Origin: Actinocrinis puniceicyclus
GTDB taxonomy: Bacteria > Actinomycetota > Actinomycetes > Streptomycetales > Catenulisporaceae
Assembly (NCBI RefSeq): GCF_018283645.1
Contig: NZ_JAGSXH010000003.1
Coordinates: 1 to 64,000, forward strand
DNA length: 64,000 nucleotides
Reading direction: 5' to 3'
In this document: piece by piece, positions 9,049 through 18,264 of the stretch
Position numbering within the stretch: position 1 is the first letter of the stretch
Layout of the letters: every line of letters starts with the position of its first letter
Made by a program: the position numbers and the translations under genes
The notes under the pieces: model-generated
What the model was told of the DNA's origin: nothing
Databases searched by the model: none
What the model saw: only the letters and a program-made list of their open reading frames with translations

Positions 9049-9780
9049 GTGACCGATTCCCAGGTGCCCCCGGCCGTGCTGGAGCAGCGCCTCGGCGTCC
9101 CGCTGGACCCGCGGCTGCTGCAGCGCGCGCTGACCCACCGGTCGTTCAGCTACGAAAACGGCAACGTGCCGACCAACGAGCGCCTCGAATTCCTCGGGGA
9201 CTCGGTGCTCGGCCTCGTGGTCACCAGCACGCTGTACGACACGCATCCCGACCTGCCCGAGGGACAGCTGGCCAAGTTCCGCTCGCACGTGGTCAACTCG
9301 CGCGCGCTGGCGGACGTGGCCCGTTCGCTCGGGCTCGGGCAGTTCCTGCGCCTGGGCAAGGGCGAGGAGTCCACCGGCGGCCGGGACAAGTCCTCGATCC
9401 TGGCCGACACCATGGAGGCGCTGATCGGCGCCGTCTACCTGGACCACGACCTGGAAACCGCCGCGGGCCTGATCCACCGGCTCTTCGACGGCCTGATCGA
9501 GGCGTCCGCGGGGCTCGGCGCGGGACTGGACTGGAAGACCTCGCTGCAGGAGCTGACCGCGGAACACGGCCTCGGCGTGCCGGTGTACCTGGTCACCGAG
9601 GACGGCCCGGACCACGACAAGTTCTTCGAGGCGCGGGTCCGGGTCGCCGACCGGGAGTATCCGCCGGGGCGCGGCCGCTCGAAGAAGGTGGCCGAGCAGA
9701 TCGCGGCCGAACACGCCTACCGCGCGATCCGCGCGGTGTTCGGTTCGGCCAAGGCGGAGCCCGATGCCGGAGCTGCCTGA
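9049..9780 (+). CDS. rnc: Ribonuclease III
   Basis: Double-strand-specific endoribonuclease for rRNA and mRNA processing. The signature [14 protein letters not shown] supplies metal ligands Glu47 and Asp51; [13 protein letters not shown] supplies Asp120 and Glu123. A dsRNA-binding domain fills about residues 165-240 (DWKTSLQEL, then [14 protein letters not shown]). Its 243 aa is usual. The start GTG 9049 follows GGGAG by 6 nt and begins 16 nt after rpmF. The 3' end overlaps mutM by 17 nt. Confidence 0.96.
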   Translation: MTDSQVPPAVLEQRLGVPLDPRLLQRALTHRSFSYENGNVPTNERLEFLGDSVLGLVVTSTLYDTHPDLPEGQLAKFRSHVVNSRALADVARSLGLGQFLRLGKGEESTGGRDKSSILADTMEALIGAVYLDHDLETAAGLIHRLFDGLIEASAGLGAGLDWKTSLQELTAEHGLGVPVYLVTEDGPDHDKFFEARVRVADREYPPGRGRSKKVAEQIAAEHAYRAIRAVFGSAKAEPDAGAA

Positions 9781-10657
9781 GGTCGAAGTCGTGCGCCGGG
9801 GCCTGGAGCACTGGACGGCGGGACGCACGGTGGCGGCCGCGCACGCGCTGCACCCGAGGGCGTTACGGCGGCATGCCGCCGGGCCCGCGGACTTCGCGGC
9901 GCGGCTGGCCGGCCGGACCTTCGGGACCGCCCGGCGGCGCGGCAAGTACCTTTGGGTGCCGCTGTTCGGCCCCGGGCAGCAGTGGCGCGACGGCGACGAC
10001 TTCGCCGAGGAGGCGCTGCTCGGGCATCTGGGCATGAGCGGCCAACTGCTCGTCCAGCCGGCCGCCGCGCCCGACGAGAAGCATCTGCGGGTCCGCGTCG
10101 TGTTCGCCGACGACGGTCCCCAGCTGCGTTTCGTGGATCAGCGCACCTTCGGCGGACTGTGCCTCGACCTGCTCAAGGACGGTGTCCCGGCGAGCGTCGC
10201 GCACATCGCCCGCGATCCGATGGATCCGCTGTTCGACGACGCGAAGTTCGTCGCCGCGCTGCGCGTCAAGAGCACCGGCGTCAAGCGGGCGCTGCTCGAC
10301 CAGTCACTGATCAGCGGCGTCGGCAACATCTACGCCGACGAGGCACTGTGGCGGGCGAAGCTGCACTTCGAGCGGCCGGGTTCGACGCTGCGCCCGGCCG
10401 AGGCGGCCCGGCTGCTGGCCGCGGTCCGCGAGGTGCTGGCGGAGGCGCTGGCGGTCGGCGGCACCTCGTTCGACTCGCTGTACGTCAACGTCAACGGGGA
10501 GTCCGGCTACTTCTCCCGCTCCCTCAACGCCTACGGCCAGGCCGGCCGGCCATGCGGCCGCTGTCAGACCCCGATCGCCCGGGTGGCCTTCATGAACCGC
10601 TCGTCGTACTACTGCCCGCGATGTCAGCGGGCGCAGATGAAGAAGGCAAGTGCATGA
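9764..10657 (+). CDS. mutM: Formamidopyrimidine-DNA glycosylase (Fpg/MutM)
   Basis: Base-excision repair enzyme removing 8-oxoguanine and formamidopyrimidines. [14 protein letters not shown] gives the catalytic Pro2 (after Met removal) and Glu3. The H2TH region ([17 protein letters not shown]) and the C-terminal zinc finger (CGRC, then CPRC with 16 residues between the pairs) are complete. It starts inside the 3' end of rnc and ends with ATGA overlapping folC, so the three genes are probably co-translated. The rnc-mutM pairing is typical of actinobacteria. Confidence 0.96.
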   Translation: MPELPEVEVVRRGLEHWTAGRTVAAAHALHPRALRRHAAGPADFAARLAGRTFGTARRRGKYLWVPLFGPGQQWRDGDDFAEEALLGHLGMSGQLLVQPAAAPDEKHLRVRVVFADDGPQLRFVDQRTFGGLCLDLLKDGVPASVAHIARDPMDPLFDDAKFVAALRVKSTGVKRALLDQSLISGVGNIYADEALWRAKLHFERPGSTLRPAEAARLLAAVREVLAEALAVGGTSFDSLYVNVNGESGYFSRSLNAYGQAGRPCGRCQTPIARVAFMNRSSYYCPRCQRAQMKKASA

Positions 10658-12012
10658 ACGCGCGGCAGGACGAGGTCGAGGCGCAGTACCGGGCAGTCGA
10701 GGCCGAACTGCTGCGCCGCTGGCCCGAGACCAGGCTCGAGCCGTCCCGGGACCGGATCGAAGACCTGATGGACCTGCTCGGTTCGCCGCAGCGTTCGTAT
10801 CCCTCGATCCACATCACCGGAACCAACGGCAAGACCAGCACCGCGCGCATGATCGACGCGCTGCTGCGCGCGCTCAACCTGCGCACCGGCCGCACCACCA
10901 GCCCGCATCTGGAGCAGATGCGCGAGCGCATCTGCCTGGACGGCGAGCCGATCAGCCGGGAGCGTTTCGTCGAGGTCTACCGCGACGTGCAGCCCTTCGC
11001 CGAACTGGTGGACAAGCGCCGGCCGCACCCGCTGTCCTTCTTCGAGATGATCACCGGCATGGCTTACGCGGCGTTCGCGGACGCCCCGGTGGACGCCGCG
11101 GTCGTGGAGGTCGGGCTCGGCGGCAGCTGGGACTCGACCAACGTGATCGACGCGCAGGTCGCGGTCATCACCCCGATCTCCCTGGACCACACCCATCTGC
11201 TCGGCGACACCGTCGAGGACATCGCCTGGGAGAAGTCCGGGATCATCAAGCGCGACGCGCTCGCGGTGCTGGCGCAGCAGCCGGTGGAGGCCGCGCAGGT
11301 GCTGCTGCGCCAGGCGGCCGAGGTCGGCGCGACGGTGGCGCGCGAAGGCATCGAGTTCGGCGTGATGGACCGTCAGCTCGCGGTCGGCGGCCAGCGCCTC
11401 GTCATCAGGGGCCTGTCACACGAGTACGACGAGGTCCACCTGCCGCTGTACGGCGCGCACCAGGCGCACAACGCGGCCTGCGCCATCGCCGCCGTCGAGG
11501 CGTTCCTGGGCGCGGGCGCGGGCGGGGCGACGCTGGAACCGGACCTGGTACGCGAGGCGATGGCCGTGGTGCGCTCGCCGGGCCGCCTTGAGGTGGTGCG
11601 CCGCAGCCCGACCGTGCTGATCGACGCCGCGCACAACCCCGGCGGAGCGCTGGCCACCGCGGAGGCGATCGCCGAGGAGTTCGCGTTCGACCACCTGGTC
11701 GGCGTGATCGCGGCGATGCAGGACAAGGACGTGCGCGGTCTGCTCGAAGCCTTCGAGCCGGTGCTGGCCGAAGTGGTCATCACCCGCAACTCCACGCAGC
11801 GCGCGATGCCGGTGCGGGAACTGGCCGAGATCGCCGGGCAGGTCTTCGGCGCGGAACGGGTCACCGCGGTCGACCGGCTCGACGACGCGATCGAACGCGC
11901 CATCGCGTTGGCGGAGGGCGGCGTGCCGGACGCCTCGCTCGGCGGCTCCGGCGTGCTGATCACCGGTTCCGTGGTGACCGCGGGAGAGGCCGGCCGGCTG
12001 CTGCGCCGGTAG
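10654..12012 (+). CDS. folC: Folylpolyglutamate synthase / dihydrofolate synthase
   Basis: Mur-ligase-family enzyme adding glutamate to dihydropteroate and folates. The P-loop [10 protein letters not shown] (Lys60) and [13 protein letters not shown] are family motifs, as is the C-terminal DAAHNPGGA. The 452 aa length fits. The frame is open far upstream, but ATG 10654 overlaps the mutM TGA by 4 nt and matches family N-termini. A DUF4233 gene and ndk follow, an order common in actinobacteria. Confidence 0.95.
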   Translation: MNARQDEVEAQYRAVEAELLRRWPETRLEPSRDRIEDLMDLLGSPQRSYPSIHITGTNGKTSTARMIDALLRALNLRTGRTTSPHLEQMRERICLDGEPISRERFVEVYRDVQPFAELVDKRRPHPLSFFEMITGMAYAAFADAPVDAAVVEVGLGGSWDSTNVIDAQVAVITPISLDHTHLLGDTVEDIAWEKSGIIKRDALAVLAQQPVEAAQVLLRQAAEVGATVAREGIEFGVMDRQLAVGGQRLVIRGLSHEYDEVHLPLYGAHQAHNAACAIAAVEAFLGAGAGGATLEPDLVREAMAVVRSPGRLEVVRRSPTVLIDAAHNPGGALATAEAIAEEFAFDHLVGVIAAMQDKDVRGLLEAFEPVLAEVVITRNSTQRAMPVRELAEIAGQVFGAERVTAVDRLDDAIERAIALAEGGVPDASLGGSGVLITGSVVTAGEAGRLLRR

Positions 12013-12082
12013 GCGGCCGTCCGCGCCCGAGACCCCGCCTGCTTCAATGGGATGTGTCACACCGAGCAGAAAGGGCGATCCG

Positions 12083-12499
12083 ATGCGCCGGATGGCCGCG
12101 TCCGTACTGGTCTTCGAAGCATTCATCGCCCTGTTCTTCGGGTTGGTCGCGGCGAAGCTGCACCCGTCCGACGACTGGCTCGTGGCGGTCGTGCTCGGCG
12201 GCCTGTGCGTCCTGCTGTCCGGGTTGATGCGTTACCGCTGGGCTTACACGCTCGGCTGGATCCTGCAGGCCGGCTTCATCGCGGCCGGTTTCCTCGTGAC
12301 GGACATGTTCGTGCTCGGAGTCGTGTTCACCGCGGTGTGGTGGGCGGGGCTGCACTACGGCGAGAAGGCGGAGCGCATCAAGGCCGGGCTTGTGGCCGCG
12401 CACGAGGCGCGGGCCGCGGCCGACGAGGGCGCGCGCGAGCACGGCGAGGGCGCGGCGGCCGGAACTTCTACAGACCGTCCTGGAGTGAAGACCCGCTGA
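12083..12499 (+). CDS. DUF4233 membrane protein
   Basis: A protein of about 138 aa with four hydrophobic segments in the first 100 residues ([67 protein letters not shown]) and a charged Ala/Glu-rich cytoplasmic tail. DUF4233 proteins lie between folC and ndk across actinobacteria; function is unknown. ATG 12083 is chosen because AAAGGG lies 7 nt upstream; an ATG at 12047 is an alternative. Confidence 0.8.
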   Translation: MRRMAASVLVFEAFIALFFGLVAAKLHPSDDWLVAVVLGGLCVLLSGLMRYRWAYTLGWILQAGFIAAGFLVTDMFVLGVVFTAVWWAGLHYGEKAERIKAGLVAAHEARAAADEGAREHGEGAAAGTSTDRPGVKTR

Positions 12500-12569
12500 G
12501 CTGGGTCATAACATCAAGGCAACCACAGACGTCGAAGCGGACGTCGCGCGACTGCTTGAGGAGATGATG

Positions 12570-13001
12570 GTGGCGACCCCCGTGGAACGCTCGCTCGTGT
12601 TGGTGAAGCCGGACGGTGTGCGCCGCGCGCTGATCGGCGAGATCATCCGGCGCATCGAGGCCAAGGGGATCAGGGTGGTCGCGCTGGACTTCCGGGCGCT
12701 GCCGCGCGAGCTGGTCGAGGAGCACTACGCCGAGCACGAGGGCAAGCCGTTCTTCGAGCCGCTGGTCTCGTTCATGACCTCCGGCCCCGTCGTCTCCATG
12801 ATCATCGAGGGGCACCGCTGCATCGAGGCGTTCCGTCTCCTGGCCGGGGCCACCGACCCGGTCAAGGCCGCCCCCGGCACCATCCGCGGCGACCTGGCCA
12901 CCGACATCGGCACCACGGTCGTGCAGAACCTGGTGCACGGGTCCGATTCGCCGGTCTCGGCCGAACGCGAGATCAAGCTGTTCTTCCCGCAAGAGTCCTG
13001 A
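12570..13001 (+). CDS. ndk: Nucleoside diphosphate kinase
   Basis: Transfers the gamma phosphate between NTPs and NDPs through a phosphohistidine. [24 protein letters not shown] and the active-site NLVHGSDS (His123) are all present. Start choice: GAGGAG at 12558-12563 directly abuts ATG 12564, so the third start codon of the row ATG-ATG-GTG (12570, 6-nt spacing) is most likely, giving 143 aa. A tandem repeat and a hairpin follow the stop. Confidence 0.95.
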   Translation: MATPVERSLVLVKPDGVRRALIGEIIRRIEAKGIRVVALDFRALPRELVEEHYAEHEGKPFFEPLVSFMTSGPVVSMIIEGHRCIEAFRLLAGATDPVKAAPGTIRGDLATDIGTTVVQNLVHGSDSPVSAEREIKLFFPQES

Positions 13002-13003
13002 GC

Positions 13004-13048
13004 TGAGCCGAGTCTGACTGAGCCGAGTCTGACTGAGCCGAGTTCTGG
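13004..13048 (+). repeat. 15-bp tandem repeat x3 downstream of ndk
   Basis: TGAGCCGAGTCTGAC occurs perfectly at 13004 and 13019, then degenerately at 13034. It starts three bases after the ndk stop and is non-coding. It could be a replication-slippage product. Confidence 0.85.
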
Positions 13049-13095
13049 GCCGAGCCTGACCCCGAGAAGGCGTTCGAGCCCTCGGCGCCGCGCCC

Positions 13096-13127
13096 GACGC
13101 CGCGTCCGGTCCTGCGGGCGCGGCGTC
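13096..13127 (+). terminator. Candidate ndk terminator
   Basis: GACGCCGCG (13096-13104) pairs perfectly with CGCGGCGTC (13119-13127) around a 14-nt loop, downstream of ndk and before the mreB leader. No T tract follows. Confidence 0.5.
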
Positions 13128-13234
13128 AACCATGTGGCGTCCGCTCGCCCGGCGCGCCAGTGACATTGCGTCATCTTGGTCCCTCATCCGGTGGAACAGC
13201 CGTTTCCTTCGCGCAAATCGGCGGGAAGCACCCA

Positions 13235-13240
13235 TAGGGT
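13235..13240 (+). promoter_or_regulatory. Candidate -10 (TAGGGT) for mreB
   Basis: TAGGGT fits TANNNT and lies about 44 nt before the mreB ATG, leaving room for a short leader with GGGAAGG at 13264-13270. No convincing -35 is seen. Confidence 0.3.
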
Positions 13241-13283
13241 CTGAAGACGGGCGTGGGCGCTTCGGGAAGGTAGCTGGGACAAC

Positions 13284-14309
13284 ATGGGCATGTCGGTCGT
13301 CGGCCGTGACATCGCGGTGGACCTCGGAACGGCGAACACGCTGGTCTACGTGCGCGGCAAGGGGATCGTGCTCAACGAGCCGTCCGTGGTCGCGGTCAAC
13401 ACGCACAACGGTGCGGTGCTGGCCGTGGGCTCGGAGGCGAAGAAGATGATGGGCCGCACTCCCGGCAACATCGTCGCCATCCGCCCGCTCAAGGACGGGG
13501 TCATCGCCGACTTCGAGATCGCGGAACGGATGCTGCGTTACTTCATCCGCAAGGTGCACCATCGCCGGTTGCTCGCCCAGCCACGGGTGGTCATCTGCGT
13601 TCCCAGCGGCATCACCGGGGTCGAGCGGCGCGCGGTCGAGGACGCCGCCGACGCCGCCGGGGCGCGCCAGGTGCATCTGATCGAGGAGCCGATGGCGGCG
13701 GCGATCGGCGCCGGGCTGCCGATCCAGGAGGCCACCGGCAACATGGTGGTGGACATCGGCGGCGGCACCACGGAAGTCGCCGTGATCTCCTACGCGGGCA
13801 TCGTCACCGCGTCCTCGATCCGCACCGCCGGGGACGAGCTGGACAACGCGATCATCCAGTACGCCAAGAAGGAGTACTCCCTGCTGCTCGGCGAACGCAC
13901 CGCCGAGGAGCTGAAGATCACCCTCGGGTCGGCCGACGAACAGGACTCGGAGCTGCACGCCGAGGTGCGCGGGCGGGATCTGGTCTCCGGGCTGCCCAAG
14001 GTCATCGTGCTGACCTCGACCGAGTTGCGGCGCGCGCTCGACGAGCCGGTCGCCGCGATCGTCGACGCGGTCAAGGACACCCTGGACAAGTGCCCGCCGG
14101 AGCTGTCCGGCGACATCATGGACCGCGGCATCGTGCTCACCGGAGGCGGCGCCCTGCTGCGCGGCCTGGACCAGCGGCTGCGCCGCGAGACCGGCATGCC
14201 GGTGCTGATCGCGGAGAACCCGCTGGACTCCGTGGTGCTCGGCTCGGGCCGCTGCGTCGACGAGTTCGACGCGCTCCAGCCGGTGCTCGGCGCCCAGAGC
14301 CGCAGGTAG
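13284..14309 (+). CDS. mreB: Rod shape-determining protein MreB
   Basis: Actin-like ATPase that organises lateral wall synthesis and, in filamentous actinomycetes, spore-wall assembly. DLGTANT (13-19) is the phosphate-1 loop, DIGGGTTEV (from Asp157) phosphate-2, and [15 protein letters not shown] the adenosine motif. Full length at 341 aa. ATG 13284 and 13290 are both possible. It heads the mreBCD-mrdA-rodA cluster. Confidence 0.97.
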   Translation: MGMSVVGRDIAVDLGTANTLVYVRGKGIVLNEPSVVAVNTHNGAVLAVGSEAKKMMGRTPGNIVAIRPLKDGVIADFEIAERMLRYFIRKVHHRRLLAQPRVVICVPSGITGVERRAVEDAADAAGARQVHLIEEPMAAAIGAGLPIQEATGNMVVDIGGGTTEVAVISYAGIVTASSIRTAGDELDNAIIQYAKKEYSLLLGERTAEELKITLGSADEQDSELHAEVRGRDLVSGLPKVIVLTSTELRRALDEPVAAIVDAVKDTLDKCPPELSGDIMDRGIVLTGGGALLRGLDQRLRRETGMPVLIAENPLDSVVLGSGRCVDEFDALQPVLGAQSRR

Positions 14310-14317
14310 CGGGGCGG

Positions 14318-14407
14318 ATGACGGTGCTGGAAACAGTCACGGTGCTGGTATCGATCAGGGCACTGGAATCAGTCAGGGCGCTGAGATCGAACGCGGTGGT
14401 GCGATGA
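14318..14407 (+). CDS. Possible 29-aa peptide between mreB and mreC
   Basis: An ATG nine bases after the mreB stop opens a 29-codon frame (MTVLETVTVLVSIRALESVR and so on) that covers an 18-bp-period repeat and ends at 14407, 13 nt before mreC. The sequence GCGGGGCGG before the ATG is only a weak SD. It may simply be repeat sequence that happens to stay open, or a short bridging frame keeping ribosomes moving into mreC. No homology is recognised. Confidence 0.2.
   Translation: MTVLETVTVLVSIRALESVRALRSNAVVR
14321..14392 (+). repeat. 18-bp-period degenerate tandem repeat, mreB-mreC spacer
   Basis: Four units start at 14321, 14339, 14357 and 14375, each of the form ASGGYRCTGGWAWCRRTC with variation. 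The array fills most of the spacer. Confidence 0.75.
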
Positions 14408-14420
14408 AAGGCGCGGTCAT

Positions 14421-15311
14421 ATGCGCGACACGCGCCGTACCAGGGTGGTGCTGGCCGGCCTGCTGCTCGCGGGTCTCGCGCTGATCACCTTCGACGCGCA
14501 CGGGGCGCGCCCCGGCGAGCCGCGGCCGCTGGGCAAGCTGCGCTCCCTCGGCCAGGCCGTGCTCGGGCCGGTCGAGCGCGGGGCGGACAGCGGCGTGCGG
14601 GCGATCGGCTCCGTCTTCCACGGCTTTGGCCGCTCCTCCGCGGACCAGCAGCGCATCGCCCAGCTGAACGCCCAGGTCGCCGCGCTCAGGAACCAGCTGG
14701 AGAGCGGCACACAGGACCACCACCGCGCGCAGCAGCTTGACAGACTGCTGCGGTTGACCGCCCTCGGCGGCCTCAAGACGGTGCCCGCGCGGCTGGTGGC
14801 TCTCTCGCCCGAGCAGGACGGCACCTGGTCCGCGACCATCGACGCGGGCCGGCGCGACGGGATCGCCGAGAACCAGACCGTCCTGGACGGCGACGGGCTC
14901 GTGGGCCGCACCACCGACGTCGGTCCCCATTCCGCGACCGTGCTGCTGGCGGCCGACCCGGCCTCCACCGTCGGGGTCCGGTTGGCCGGGTCCGGCACCA
15001 TCGGCACCGCGACCGGGCAGAACCCGCACACCCTGCGCGTGGAGTTCCTCGACCCCCAGTTGCAGGTCAAGCCCGGCGCCGTCGTGGTCACGCTCGGGTC
15101 GGCCGGCGACGCGCCGTTCGTGCCAGGCGTCCCGATCGGGACGGTGCGCCAGGTGGTCGCGACGCCGGGGGCGCTGACGCGGACAGTCCTGGTGACTCCG
15201 TACGTGGACGCCACCTCCGTCGACACCGTGGCAGTGGTCGTGCAACCGCCGCGCACCGACCCCCGCGACGCGATGGTGCCCGCCGTGGCGCCCGATGCGC
15301 CGCGGCCGTAG
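14421..15311 (+). CDS. mreC: Rod shape-determining protein MreC
   Basis: Bitopic elongasome scaffold that activates PBP2/RodA. Residues 8-25 (VVLAGLLLAGLALITFDA) form the single membrane helix. The helix QQRIAQLNAQVAALRNQLES starts the coiled coil, followed by two beta-barrel domains (about 110-280; GIAENQTVLDGDGLVGRT is the family core). The start ATG 14421 has AAAGG 9 nt upstream. The 296 aa length is usual. It is followed by mreD after 29 nt. Confidence 0.93.
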   Translation: MRDTRRTRVVLAGLLLAGLALITFDAHGARPGEPRPLGKLRSLGQAVLGPVERGADSGVRAIGSVFHGFGRSSADQQRIAQLNAQVAALRNQLESGTQDHHRAQQLDRLLRLTALGGLKTVPARLVALSPEQDGTWSATIDAGRRDGIAENQTVLDGDGLVGRTTDVGPHSATVLLAADPASTVGVRLAGSGTIGTATGQNPHTLRVEFLDPQLQVKPGAVVVTLGSAGDAPFVPGVPIGTVRQVVATPGALTRTVLVTPYVDATSVDTVAVVVQPPRTDPRDAMVPAVAPDAPRP

Positions 15312-15340
15312 CGAACCGGGCAGGAGGAGACCAGGACGCC

Positions 15341-15997
15341 ATGCGGACCCTGCTGCGCGCCGCTCTCGTCGCGACCGCCGCGATCGTGACACTGGTGCTG
15401 GAGCTTTCCGTCGCGCCACGGCTGCACCTGCCCTACGCGGTTCCCGACCTGGTGGTGCTCGCCGTCTTCGCGTTCGCCGCGCAATGGGGCGCCGCCGCCG
15501 GCGCGTCGGCCGGGTTCGCGATCGGCCTGGTGCAGGACCTGGCCCCGCCCGGGCTCGGCGCGCTCGGCCGCAACGCGCTGGTGCTCACCGTCGTCGGCGC
15601 GCTGGCCGGCCGGGTCGGCCGCGAGGTGCACCGCTCCGCGCTGCGCACCAGTGCGCTGGCCGGCTCGCTCGCGGCCCTGGCCATGGTGCTCGATCTGCTG
15701 ATCGGCCTGGCGCTCGGCGGCGGCGTCGGACTTTCGCCGGCCGGTGTGCCGCGCGCCCTGGGCGCCTGCGCGCTGTACACCGCGGTCGCCACGCCGCTGA
15801 TCGTGCCCGGTCTGGCCGCGCTGGCCCGCCGCACGGACGGCCCCGGCGCCCGGCTGCTCGCACCGCCCGGCAGCGCGTTCGGTGTTCCGGTGCCGACCCG
15901 GTCCGGGCCGGCCGAGCCCGCGCCGGGCGAGTCGGCATCGGCCGAGTCCGCGTCGGCGCAGTCCGCGCCGGCCGGCTCCGAGAGCGAAAGGGTGTGA
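15341..15997 (+). CDS. mreD: Rod shape-determining protein MreD
   Basis: Polytopic elongasome protein of 218 aa with about five membrane helices in residues 5-165 and a Ser/Ala/Pro/Glu-rich cytoplasmic tail (about 175-218). The tail is a run of low-complexity ESAS/AQSAPA-type sequence and is longer than in most MreD proteins. The ATG is preceded by a purine-rich GGAGGAG. Position between mreC and the PBP2 gene fixes the assignment, since MreD proteins vary strongly in sequence. Confidence 0.9.
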   Translation: MRTLLRAALVATAAIVTLVLELSVAPRLHLPYAVPDLVVLAVFAFAAQWGAAAGASAGFAIGLVQDLAPPGLGALGRNALVLTVVGALAGRVGREVHRSALRTSALAGSLAALAMVLDLLIGLALGGGVGLSPAGVPRALGACALYTAVATPLIVPGLAALARRTDGPGARLLAPPGSAFGVPVPTRSGPAEPAPGESASAESASAQSAPAGSESERV

Positions 15998-16002
15998 TCT
16001 GA

Positions 16003-18264
16003 TTGCCGGTCCCGCAGCCCGCGCGCAGCCGCGTCGCCGTCGTACAGGTTCTGGTGCTGGCGCTGCTGGGTACGCTCGGCGCCCGGCTCTGGTTCCTCCA
16101 GGTGCGCTCCGGGGCCCAGTTCCAGCAGGCTGCCGCGGCGAACGACCTGCGCTCCGTGGTGACCGCCGCGGTGCGCGGTTCGATCCTCGACGACCAGGGC
16201 CGCGCGCTGGTGGACAACCGCACCGTCCTGGACGTGACCGTCGATCTCAATACCCTGGCGCGAGAGCCGCAGTCGGGCCGGCCCGTGCTGGAGCGCCTCG
16301 CCGCCGCGCTCGGCGTGCCCGCCGCGCAGATCGAACAGCGGGCTCGGCTGTGCTCGCCGACGGTGGGCCAGCCGTGCTGGACCGGTTCGCCCTACCAGCC
16401 GGTACCGGTCGCGCGGGACGTGCCGACGCGGCTCGCGGTCAAGATCATGGAGGAGCGCGACCGGTTTCCCGGTGTCTCCGCCGTGCCCGGGGCGCAGCGC
16501 GTGTTCCCCGAGCCGTACGGTGCGCAGGCCGCACAGGTCCTCGGCTACCTGTCCCCGGTCACCCCGGGCGAGCTGGACGCCCCGGACACGAAGTATCAGC
16601 CTACTGACATGGTGGGCCGCTCCGGCCTGGAGCAGACCCACGACGACGAACTGCGCGGCGTCTCCGGTGTGGCCGAGGTCGCCGTCGACAACCTGGGCCG
16701 GGCGGTGCGCACCGTCTCCGCCACGCCGCCGGTGCCCGGCGACGACCTGGTCACCACCCTCGACGCGCACGTGCAGGCGGTCGCCGAGCAACAGCTTGCC
16801 GCCGCGGTCAAGTCCGCGCGCAACGGCTGGGACAAGAACTCGGGGACCCGCTACAAGGCCGACTCGGGCGCCGTCGTCGTGCTCGACGTCAACACCGGCG
16901 GCGTGGTCGCGATGGCCACCTACCCGAGCTACGACCCGAGCGTGTGGAGCGACGGGGTCAGCGCCGCGCAGTACGCGCGCCTTACCGACCCCAAGGCGGG
17001 CACGCCGCTGCTGGACCGCGCCTACCAGGGCCAGTTCGCCCCCGGATCCACCTTCAAGCTGGTGACCGCCTCCGCGATGCTCCAGGACGGCTTCCCGGCG
17101 CGCGGGGTCTACGACTGCTCGCCCTCCTTCGACGTCGGCAGCCAGTCCTTCCACAACTTCGAGGGCGAGGCGTTCGGCCCGATCACGCTCAAGCGTGCCA
17201 TCGAAGTGTCCTGCGACACGGTGTTCTACCGGGCCGCGTACCAGATGTGGCTGCGCGACGGCGGCAACCGTCCGGTCACGCACCCGGCCGACCCGGTGCA
17301 GACCATGGCCGCGGCCTATGGCTTCGGCCGCGCGACCGGTATCGACCTGCCCGGCGAATCCCCCGGCGACGTGCAGAACCGGCAGGAGAAGCTGGCCACC
17401 TGGAAGCAGATGAAGGACATCTGGTGCCGCCGCGCCCAGACCGGCTACCCGGAGGTGGCCGGCTCCGACCCGGCCAGGGCCGCGTATCTCAAGCAGATCG
17501 CCCACGAGAACTGCCAGGACGGCTGGCAGTTCCGCGGCGGCGACGCGGTGATCGAGGCGATCGGCCAGGGCGGCATCCTGGTCACCCCGCTGCAACTGGC
17601 CCGCGCCTACGCGGCGCTTGCCAACGGCGGCACCCTGTACCAGCCCCACCTCGAGAAGGCGGTCATCGCCCCGGACGGCCACGTGGTCTCGACCTACCGG
17701 CCGAAGGTGGTCGGGCATGTGCCGGTCTCGCCGGCGACGCGCTCCTTTCTGGTCAGCGCGTTCGAGGGGGTGGCCCAGGAGGGCACCGCCTCCGGTGTGT
17801 ACGGACCCTGGCCGCAGAACCGGATCGCGGTCGGCGCGAAGACCGGAACCGCGGACGTGTACGGCAAACAGGCCACCTCGGTCTTCGCCTCGTTCCTGCC
17901 GGCGGACCACCCGCAGTACGCGGTCGCGATGATGGTCTCCCAGGCCGGCCAGGGCGCGATGGTCTCCGGACCGGCGGTGGAGAAGATCGAGGAGGCGCTC
18001 TACGGCGTCCAGGGCGGCGCGATCAACCCGCGGGCGGCCCTGCTGCCGCAGCCGCCCGCCACGCTGCCGGGCATCCGGCCGGACGGGACGCTCGTCGCAC
18101 CGGCCGACCAGGTGCTGCCGCCCGCATGCCTGCCGCCGCCCGGCTATGGCGTCTCGCAGGCGTTGCCGCCGGCTTTCACCGAGCCTTCGGTGCTCGCCGC
18201 GCCGCCCTACTACCTGCCTGAGCGCCGATACGCCGGCCTCTTCCAGGCCGGGGCGCTCGCGTGA
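16003..18264 (+). CDS. mrdA: Penicillin-binding protein 2 (elongation transpeptidase)
   Basis: Class B PBP that crosslinks peptidoglycan together with RodA. An N-terminal helix (about 11-28) is followed by the dimerisation domain (about 50-250) and the transpeptidase with SxxK as GSTFK (Ser349, Lys352), SCDT (403-406, the SxN-type position) and KTGT (613-616). At 753 aa it is a little long, with a Pro-rich extension after about 690. The apparent start is TTG 16003, with AAAGGG at 15987-15992. It overlaps rodA by GTGA. Confidence 0.95.
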   Translation: MPVPQPARSRVAVVQVLVLALLGTLGARLWFLQVRSGAQFQQAAAANDLRSVVTAAVRGSILDDQGRALVDNRTVLDVTVDLNTLAREPQSGRPVLERLAAALGVPAAQIEQRARLCSPTVGQPCWTGSPYQPVPVARDVPTRLAVKIMEERDRFPGVSAVPGAQRVFPEPYGAQAAQVLGYLSPVTPGELDAPDTKYQPTDMVGRSGLEQTHDDELRGVSGVAEVAVDNLGRAVRTVSATPPVPGDDLVTTLDAHVQAVAEQQLAAAVKSARNGWDKNSGTRYKADSGAVVVLDVNTGGVVAMATYPSYDPSVWSDGVSAAQYARLTDPKAGTPLLDRAYQGQFAPGSTFKLVTASAMLQDGFPARGVYDCSPSFDVGSQSFHNFEGEAFGPITLKRAIEVSCDTVFYRAAYQMWLRDGGNRPVTHPADPVQTMAAAYGFGRATGIDLPGESPGDVQNRQEKLATWKQMKDIWCRRAQTGYPEVAGSDPARAAYLKQIAHENCQDGWQFRGGDAVIEAIGQGGILVTPLQLARAYAALANGGTLYQPHLEKAVIAPDGHVVSTYRPKVVGHVPVSPATRSFLVSAFEGVAQEGTASGVYGPWPQNRIAVGAKTGTADVYGKQATSVFASFLPADHPQYAVAMMVSQAGQGAMVSGPAVEKIEEALYGVQGGAINPRAALLPQPPATLPGIRPDGTLVAPADQVLPPACLPPPGYGVSQALPPAFTEPSVLAAPPYYLPERRYAGLFQAGALA

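Noticed and set aside
15433-17910. 825-codon antisense frame opposite mreD/mrdA
   Set aside because: Shadow of well-supported plus-strand genes; no domain or SD.
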